DNA of 10,558 nucleotides from Stramenopiles sp. TOSAG23-3 (Eukaryota > Sar), in the NCBI GenBank assembly GCA_900128585.1, contig LT642804.1, positions 1-10,558 on the forward strand, written 5' to 3'. The notes under the pieces are model-generated. The model worked only from the letters and a program-made list of their open reading frames with translations. It was not told the origin of the DNA and made no database searches. Each line of letters begins with the position of its first letter. Position 1 is the stretch's first letter. Positions 5,849 through 10,558 of the stretch are shown piece after piece. The translations under genes were made by a program, and so were the position numbers.

Positions 5849-8800
5849 AGGATTATTTCCTGCCCCGACTATTTTCAATCTCCTGAAATACCCTTTTACT
5901 TTTACCGTTCGCAGTGTTTTCATAGTTCTATAGCCTGCAGCTGCAGACAGTTCAACTGCTGTAACAATAGAACCCCGTTTTTGACTGTCATACAGAACGC
6001 GTTTACTCTTGAACTTGTTTAGTACAAATTTCCAGACCTTCATATATTGTGGGATGTTCAATTTGTCCACAATATCCATAACTTCTTTCTTGGACACACA
6101 ATCATTATCATCTTGTGTAACCACGAACTCATCCAACACAGCGGTAAACTCATCACCATCGTCGATACACTGCTTGAAGTGATCAGAATATTTTTTTGGG
6201 ACTGTCAGGCCTTCCTTGCTATTGCAATACTTCTTCGCATAAGGGAGCAAAATATGAAAGAATGCTACTTTAAAAGCATCATCATTGAACTTTTCAAGGA
6301 ACAACTTGTCTTTCTTGTATCGGTGTCGAGTTGGGTCTTCTGTTCCATCTTCTACAAACTCCGACTCAAATATATCCGAAACACCTCGGCGGTAGGTTCC
6401 CTTCGTTGCACCAGCTATGCGTGGGTCATTATTGCCAGTAGTGACGATTTTTGCGTGTGGATCAATGGTAATTTCACTCTTCTCGTAAATCACCTTTATC
6501 GGGAAGTCTTTCCCATCTACAAAATTGCACAATCGATCTTCGTCAATGGCCTTATTGCCCCATTCATTCAACCAAATAATCCTATATGGATGTTCCAGTA
6601 AGCAACCGAGATTTTTAGCATATTGCTTGTTGTCTTTGTCAAACGCGTCATTTCCAATAGATTTTACATAAATCGGAAAACACTGCACCAACATTTGAAT
6701 CAAAGAAGTTTTTGCATTGGACGACGTGTAGCCAACGCATGTGAAGAATTTTGTCTCACTGGTATATCCTGTTAAGCAGTACCCCGCCCAACTGAGTGTC
6801 CATTCAAATGACTCATCTGTCGGTTTGATTTTCCTTAGTGCCGCAGTAACCGTTTCGATAGTTTGTTTGTCACTACCGGTGTAACCATAGTCCAAACACC
6901 GAGTGACAAAGTCCGTTTTTGCCCTTTTACGAAAGGATCCATCCTTCAAATTGACAACACCATTCTTGAAATGAAACAGCTCTTTTTGGGAATCATTGAT
7001 GTCCATAAGGAAATCAACGGAGAGGTGTCGCTTGCACTGGCGAAAGAATTCAGCCACAATGTGGTCTTTTGTCACCTTTTTCTGCAATGACAATATCTGT
7101 TGCTTCTTTTCCAGTAGTGCCCTCTTCCTTTCCTTTGGTTCTTGCCTCTGCTGCTTGTATTCCTCCATTGCTCGTGTACGGTTTGCATCATACTCTACAC
7201 GCGCCCTCTTCTCCTTTGCAATGGCAACGTTCAAATCAGAATGAGCTTTGTCACGCACTGACCTTGCTTTTTCTTTTTCAACCTTTGCATTTGCAATGCA
7301 CATAGACTTATGGGTTTTCAGTTTTTTTATTTCCTTTTTGACATGATTTTTTTCTTCTGATTCCTTCGTTTCATGTTCAATATATTTCTCTTTTAATTCC
7401 TTTATTTTCCCTTCAATTTTTGCCAACTCCTTTGCCTGTTTAACTTTTAACGTCGATAAGGCCTTAATGGCTACCTGTTTGAGTTCTTTGCATTTGGTAA
7501 CTTTTTTCGTTGCCTGAAGCAATGCTGCATCCTCCACAACAGATTCTTCTGGTGGCTCTTCAAGGTTTTCCAGCTCATTGTCAATGATTTCACTTAATCT
7601 CTGATATAAGTATTCTATATGGTAATAGGCCTGTTCATCAGCTATTTCCCACAAATCTCCATTCCAAAAATAGTGCTTTTTTCGTTTGGAAGAGTATAAG
7701 AAATTTTTTCCATACCATGCAAGCATAGTTTTTGCATAGCACTCATCTGTTCCAAGAAACAGATCTTTTGGCTTAATGTTTGGAACCGTTGGAACTATAC
7801 CTTGGCGTAGCTTCTTTGCTACATTCAGCGTTTCATTGCAAGCAATACAATAGACTTTATTGTCGGAGACTGTAACCTGCCTGTTGTTCTGGTGCCTTTG
7901 AAACGGACAATTCCAAACCTTAGATGTCGCTTTAATGTACTGCCAACCATCTGGTCGCATCTGGCCATAGAAAAATTCACCTTCTAGCTGAAAACGTTTC
8001 TTTTCTTCCTCAGACAACACTTGACCAATGCCAGCAACATGTGACCTTTTCTGCCCGACGCGACCAGTGTCTTTTGGGAGCTCAACTTGAATAGTCCTTG
8101 CGTTTGGTGCAATGTAATGTATCGACAGCCTCTTGAACACCTCCAAAGTCATTGGCTCGTCTAGATACCGCAGGACTCGATTTGAACCTTCTTTGGCACA
8201 CATTGGAAACCTCCATGCTCCCTTGCTGTAGACGCTCATGTCGATTTTTGTCTTTCCAAGGTGATACAAGTTGGTCGTAGTCCGTTTTCCATTTTTATCA
8301 ACTCCTTGGCGTGGGGTTTTCGTACAGTGACTCAGGAACCATCTTTTGAGGTGCTTGTGGCTCTCGAATCGCACCGCTGGAATGGTGAGGTGGTACGAGA
8401 CCTTATACTTCCCAGACGAACTTATGCCACAGCTTTTTTGTAGCATCCACGGTTCGTCTATTCCAAAAGCATCAAAATCCTTTCGAATATTGTTCAGGTA
8501 CACGTCTTCGTCAAATGAAGCTTCAGACTCTGCTTCGTCGTCGATATCCACGTGAAAATTACACGGCTTGGTAGGATCTCGCTGTTCATAATATGCCTTG
8601 AACTGACCCTTGTCGTAACCGGCCTTCACCGCAGCATAGACCTCCTCCCAAGTCGTGTTCGCAAACGCTTTGGAAGGATAATTCGAATCTTTCTGAATAC
8701 GAATTTCGTTGGTCGTTGGAGACCTTAGAAGTTTTTCCGCCTTTTTGAATGATATTACGCTCTTGGTCTCACTCAAGGCTGTGTTGCTGTTAGAGGTCAT

Positions 8801-8866
8801 ACCCACCAGCAGTGCTGTGTCCTTGTTAGATAATGCTGTGTCGTTGTTAGTAAGTGCTGTGTTCAT
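5837..8866 (-). CDS. Primase-helicase: AEP primase, zinc finger, coiled coil, D5-type SF3 helicase
   Basis: A 1009-residue replication protein. Residues ~60-240 form an archaeo-eukaryotic primase domain: HVDIDD carries the metal-binding pair D107/D109, SYH (157-159) is motif II, and KIDMSVY (D209) followed by R219, K225 and R230 is motif III. C320, H325, C340 and C343 form a UL52/PrimPol-like zinc finger. Residues ~450-605 are Lys/Glu-rich and probably a long coiled coil. FKNGVVNL (633-640) marks the D5_N region. The SF3 helicase follows: Walker A SSNAKTS (715-721), Walker B IIWLNEWG (763-770), motif C TTGNND (809-814) and arginine finger YRRG (825-828). Walker A lacks the usual glycines but keeps K719 and T720. 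The family primes and unwinds DNA in nucleocytoplasmic large DNA viruses and Polinton-like viruses. The ATG at 8866 has A at -3 and a TATA box about 60 bases upstream. Met23 is an alternative start. Confidence 0.95.
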   Translation of the reverse strand: MNTALTNNDTALSNKDTALLVGMTSNSNTALSETKSVISFKKAEKLLRSPTTNEIRIQKDSNYPSKAFANTTWEEVYAAVKAGYDKGQFKAYYEQRDPTKPCNFHVDIDDEAESEASFDEDVYLNNIRKDFDAFGIDEPWMLQKSCGISSSGKYKVSYHLTIPAVRFESHKHLKRWFLSHCTKTPRQGVDKNGKRTTTNLYHLGKTKIDMSVYSKGAWRFPMCAKEGSNRVLRYLDEPMTLEVFKRLSIHYIAPNARTIQVELPKDTGRVGQKRSHVAGIGQVLSEEEKKRFQLEGEFFYGQMRPDGWQYIKATSKVWNCPFQRHQNNRQVTVSDNKVYCIACNETLNVAKKLRQGIVPTVPNIKPKDLFLGTDECYAKTMLAWYGKNFLYSSKRKKHYFWNGDLWEIADEQAYYHIEYLYQRLSEIIDNELENLEEPPEESVVEDAALLQATKKVTKCKELKQVAIKALSTLKVKQAKELAKIEGKIKELKEKYIEHETKESEEKNHVKKEIKKLKTHKSMCIANAKVEKEKARSVRDKAHSDLNVAIAKEKRARVEYDANRTRAMEEYKQQRQEPKERKRALLEKKQQILSLQKKVTKDHIVAEFFRQCKRHLSVDFLMDINDSQKELFHFKNGVVNLKDGSFRKRAKTDFVTRCLDYGYTGSDKQTIETVTAALRKIKPTDESFEWTLSWAGYCLTGYTSETKFFTCVGYTSSNAKTSLIQMLVQCFPIYVKSIGNDAFDKDNKQYAKNLGCLLEHPYRIIWLNEWGNKAIDEDRLCNFVDGKDFPIKVIYEKSEITIDPHAKIVTTGNNDPRIAGATKGTYRRGVSDIFESEFVEDGTEDPTRHRYKKDKLFLEKFNDDAFKVAFFHILLPYAKKYCNSKEGLTVPKKYSDHFKQCIDDGDEFTAVLDEFVVTQDDNDCVSKKEVMDIVDKLNIPQYMKVWKFVLNKFKSKRVLYDSQKRGSIVTAVELSAAAGYRTMKTLRTVKVKGYFRRLKIVGAGNNPTDA
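8777..8862 (-). repeat. Coding minisatellite, 21-base period, at the primase N-terminus
   Basis: TGCTGTGT recurs at 8813, 8834 and 8855 (period 21), with a degenerate unit at 8777. In the protein this gives the seven-residue motif (N/D)TAL(S/T)N repeated across residues 2-31, ahead of the primase domain. It is probably a disordered, length-variable extension. Confidence 0.75.
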
Positions 8867-8926
8867 AGTAGTGTTAAAAAAAAATCAATATAAAATTTTT
8901 TGTATCTGTGTCTGTCGACGGCCACG

Positions 8927-8933
8927 TTATATA
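8927..8933 (-). promoter_or_regulatory. TATA box of the primase-helicase gene
   Basis: AGTATATAAC on the minus strand contains TATATAA, ending about 60 bases before the ATG at 8866. A start site 25-30 bases downstream would leave a leader of about 35 bases. The segment between is A/T-rich with runs of T and A. Confidence 0.55.
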
Positions 8934-9059
8934 CTCCTTTTTTTTCAGTTCTCATTGTCGAACATCAAATCCGACCTACAAAAGTATACTAAAAATTGTA
9001 CTCAATTAATCCTATCAAAAATGATGTGTTCAAACATAATACTATGAATAGTTATAGTT

Positions 9060-9071
9060 ATAGGATCCTAT
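9060..9071 (-). terminator. 12-base perfect palindrome after the small basic protein gene
   Basis: ATAGGATCCTAT is a perfect palindrome beginning six bases past the stop codon (9078-9080) of the minus-strand gene. It contains one of two nearby copies of CCTATCAAAAA (9011-9021 and 9067-9077). It is a candidate 3'-end signal, but has no loop and could be chance. Confidence 0.3.
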
Positions 9072-9077
9072 CAAAAA

Positions 9078-9416
9078 CTAAGCAACTAGTCTGTAGACAT
9101 ACCCAGTCCGCCACTGCCCATCGGGGCACTTGCGATTGACCTTATGTCTCACAATCGCCCTCTTCGAGTACCGTGCAATTTGCCTCACGAGGGTCATCAG
9201 TGTGCGAAAGGAGCGCCTCTCCGCATTGCACTCAAAGTATTTGCCAAGCACATAGCGAGGCAGGTTCTGCTCAAGGTATTCCCTTGATCGGACGATGCGA
9301 TCCTCTGCTTCAAGGATCCGTTCCTTACCCACCCATTTGCCAGAAGCGAGGTCCGCAGCCTCGAATACGAGCTTGGCTACATTCTCTGCGTTTGTGCTAC
9401 TGATAAATGGCTGCAT
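9078..9416 (-). CDS. Hypothetical small basic protein, 112 residues
   Basis: I place the start at the ATG at 9416-9414 (protein begins MQPFISSTNAEN). The frame extends 11 codons further to a GTG at 9449, but a TATATATA box ends only five bases before that GTG, so the GTG would lie upstream of any transcript it drives. The ATG is 38 bases from the box, has G at -3, and suits a short leader. The protein is helical and basic: KERILEAEDRIVRSREYLEQNLPRYV, then RRSFRTLMTLVRQIARYSKRAIVRHKVNRK, ending in an aromatic strand (GQWRTGYVYRLV). I recognise no family; the basic second half suggests nucleic-acid binding, as inference. It lies between the ankyrin gene and the primase on the same strand, with its own promoter. 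Confidence 0.7.
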   Translation of the reverse strand: MQPFISSTNAENVAKLVFEAADLASGKWVGKERILEAEDRIVRSREYLEQNLPRYVLGKYFECNAERRSFRTLMTLVRQIARYSKRAIVRHKVNRKCPDGQWRTGYVYRLVA

Positions 9417-9453
9417 TTCTGTCGTGGTTTTGCTTGGCCATACCGACACGCAG

Positions 9454-9461
9454 TATATATA
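9454..9461 (-). promoter_or_regulatory. TATA box of the small basic protein gene
   Basis: TATATATA lies 38 bases upstream of the ATG at 9416. The spacing gives a start site near 9428 and a leader of about 10-12 bases. It decides between the GTG (9449) and ATG (9416) starts. The box is palindromic, so direction comes from the gene. Confidence 0.6.
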
Positions 9462-9578
9462 GTGTTTTTAATTGAACTAGAAGGCTACCAGCCCCTTTTG
9501 AACGTGCCCCATACCGGGTAGTTGTTCCCACAAATCCGTCTGCAGCTGCTGTGAGCTTAATTCCCAACGATCAAATCG

Positions 9579-9612
9579 GAAAGGCATGCGAGGCAAGCTG
9601 CCTAGGCCTTTC
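9579..9612. terminator. Strong two-part hairpin between the ankyrin stop and the small basic protein gene
   Basis: Outer arms GAAAGGC (9579-9585) and GCCTTTC (9606-9612) are perfect. Inside them AGGCA-AGC-TGCCT (9591-9603) forms a second perfect 5-base stem. It starts about 10 bases past the stop codon of the minus-strand ankyrin gene, as a 3'-end signal would. On the plus strand it is followed by seven T residues (9613-9619) and looks like a factor-independent or RNA polymerase III terminator, but no plus-strand gene is seen. Confidence 0.5.
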
Positions 9613-9621
9613 TTTTTTTAC

Positions 9622-10558
9622 CTAAGCACCCTGAGTCCACAATGCCAAGTTAGGCACTAATGCCACCATAAGAGCAAATGGTAGAACTACGAGAGGAACT
9701 GGAAGAACTCCCCGAAGAACTCCGTCGAAAAGAGCACCTGCTACAGCTGCGAGAAGAATTGGAAGAACTCCGATAAGAAATTGAAGAAAGATATACAATG
9801 TAACACAAGAACAGACAAGCACACACACATGCCAAAAGGTTTTGTTAATATCAATCCCTTCTGTGCTTAGGAGCAATTCAACAATCACCAAATGGCCATG
9901 CGCCAATGCAGAGTAAATTGGCGTTGCACCGTCATTATCGGTTTTGTTAATATCAATCCCTTCTGTCTTAAGGAGCAATTTAACAACCTCCAAATGACCC
10001 TTCCCCGCTGCTACCCAAAATGGCGTTGCACCGTCATTATCGGTTTTGTTAATATCAATCCCTTCTGTCTTAAGGAGCAATTTAGTTGCACCGTCATTAT
10101 CGGATTTGTTAATATCAATCCCTTCTGTGTTTAGGAGCAATTTAACAATTTCCAAATGACCATGCGCTGCTGCTATCCAAAGTGGCGTTACATCGTCATT
10201 ATTGGTTTTGTTAATATCAATCCCTTCCGTGTTTAGGAGCAATTTAACAATTTCTAAATGACCCTTCGCTGTTGCTATCAAAAGTGGCGTTGCACCGGAA
10301 ACCTCCAAAGGACGCTTGAAAAGCTCCTCACGCTTCTCGTGCATCTCCATTGACCAAAGTGGCATTCTACCTTTATCATTATCTTTGTTAATATCAATCC
10401 CTTCTGTGTTTAGGAGCAATTTAACAATTTCTAAATGGCCCATCATTGCTGCTATCCAAAGTGGCGTTACACCTGTACTGGTTTTGTTAATATCAATCCC
10501 TTCTGTCTTAAGGAGCAATTTAACAATCCCCAAATGGCCATGCGCCACTGCAGAGTAA
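9622..10558 (-). CDS. Ankyrin-repeat protein with hydrophobic C-terminal tail, 3' part (gene runs off the right edge)
   Basis: The frame is open to the right edge, where YSAVAHGHLGIVKLL continues the repeat upstream of a GTG that is not a real start; the true start lies outside the window. Seven units carry the core GHLEIVKLLLNTEGIDINK followed by TDNDGATPLWIAA, the canonical ankyrin helix-turn-helix and loop, and typically mediate protein binding. Spacing of the GIDINK codons is 102, 102, 60, 102, 177 and 99 bases. One unit thus has a 14-residue in-frame deletion and one a 25-residue charged insertion (MEMHEKREELFKRP). After the last GIDINKT the ankyrin pattern stops and about 70 hydrophobic residues follow (for example VTLYIFLQFLIGVLPILLAAVAGALF, given here as two or three possible membrane spans). 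That tail lies over low-complexity DNA, so it may be a recent frame or an unrecognised exon end. Ankyrin plus membrane tail is the plain reading. Confidence 0.85.
   Translation of the reverse strand, partial: YSAVAHGHLGIVKLLLKTEGIDINKTSTGVTPLWIAAMMGHLEIVKLLLNTEGIDINKDNDKGRMPLWSMEMHEKREELFKRPLEVSGATPLLIATAKGHLEIVKLLLNTEGIDINKTNNDDVTPLWIAAAHGHLEIVKLLLNTEGIDINKSDNDGATKLLLKTEGIDINKTDNDGATPFWVAAGKGHLEVVKLLLKTEGIDINKTDNDGATPIYSALAHGHLVIVELLLSTEGIDINKTFWHVCVLVCSCVTLYIFLQFLIGVLPILLAAVAGALFDGVLRGVLPVPLVVLPFALMVALVPNLALWTQGA
9841..10500 (-). repeat. Tandem ankyrin-coding DNA repeats, ~102-base period
   Basis: The 18-base block encoding GIDINK recurs at 9841, 9943, 10045, 10105, 10207, 10384 and 10483, six copies identical and the one at 10384 also matching within the block. 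Flanking bases are also strongly conserved between units, so the units are similar in DNA as well as protein, which points to recent expansion or gene conversion. Confidence 0.9.

Noticed and set aside
6047-6601. 184-codon plus-strand frame inside the primase gene
   Set aside because: It is antisense to the conserved SF3 helicase domain and shows no domain of its own; the opposite frame explains its openness.
9417-9449. GTG start extending the small basic protein by 11 residues
   Set aside because: The TATA box lies five bases upstream of it, so the GTG would not be in the transcript; the ATG at 9416 fits.
9545-9580. tRNA-like T-arm around the B-box match
   Set aside because: The bases flanking GATCAAATC do not form the 5-bp T stem, and no acceptor or anticodon stem was found.

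Overview
The window looks like a gene-dense, intronless stretch of a large eukaryotic DNA virus (nucleocytoplasmic or Polinton-like lineage), or a viral insertion in a protist or algal genome. The main support is a 1009-residue primase-helicase on the minus strand. It carries an archaeo-eukaryotic primase (AEP) domain, a zinc finger and a D5-type superfamily 3 helicase, an arrangement typical of these viruses. TATA boxes ahead of two genes, long uninterrupted reading frames and an ankyrin-repeat gene fit a eukaryote-infecting virus. No capsid, packaging or polymerase gene is present, so neither the lineage nor free versus integrated state can be settled here.

Layout, left to right. At 1-632 (minus) is the start of a gene that runs off the left edge and encodes a predicted single-span membrane protein. 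At 633-1768 is a long non-coding stretch with a hairpin, a pair of ~50-bp direct repeats and a GC-richer island of nested inverted repeats. At 1769-4921 (plus) is a 1050-residue orphan protein with a strongly basic, nuclear-signal-like tail. At 5152-5400 (minus) is a small ankyrin-like ORF. At 5401-5836 is an AT-rich spacer with two ~90% identical 136-bp direct repeats and an eroded third copy; the right-hand repeat overlaps the last codons of the primase gene. At 5837-8866 (minus) is the primase-helicase. At 9078-9416 (minus) is a small basic protein. From 9622 to the right edge (minus) is the 3' part of an ankyrin-repeat gene with a hydrophobic C-terminal tail.

The primase-helicase would prime and unwind DNA for replication; the ankyrin proteins are more likely to bind host proteins. 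The rest have no recognisable function. Palindromes lie at or within about 90 bases of the stop codon of every gene whose 3' end is visible. This recalls the hairpin rule for transcript ends in Mimivirus and is the most interesting cross-gene pattern here, with the duplicated gene-end repeat and the glycine-poor Walker A motif.
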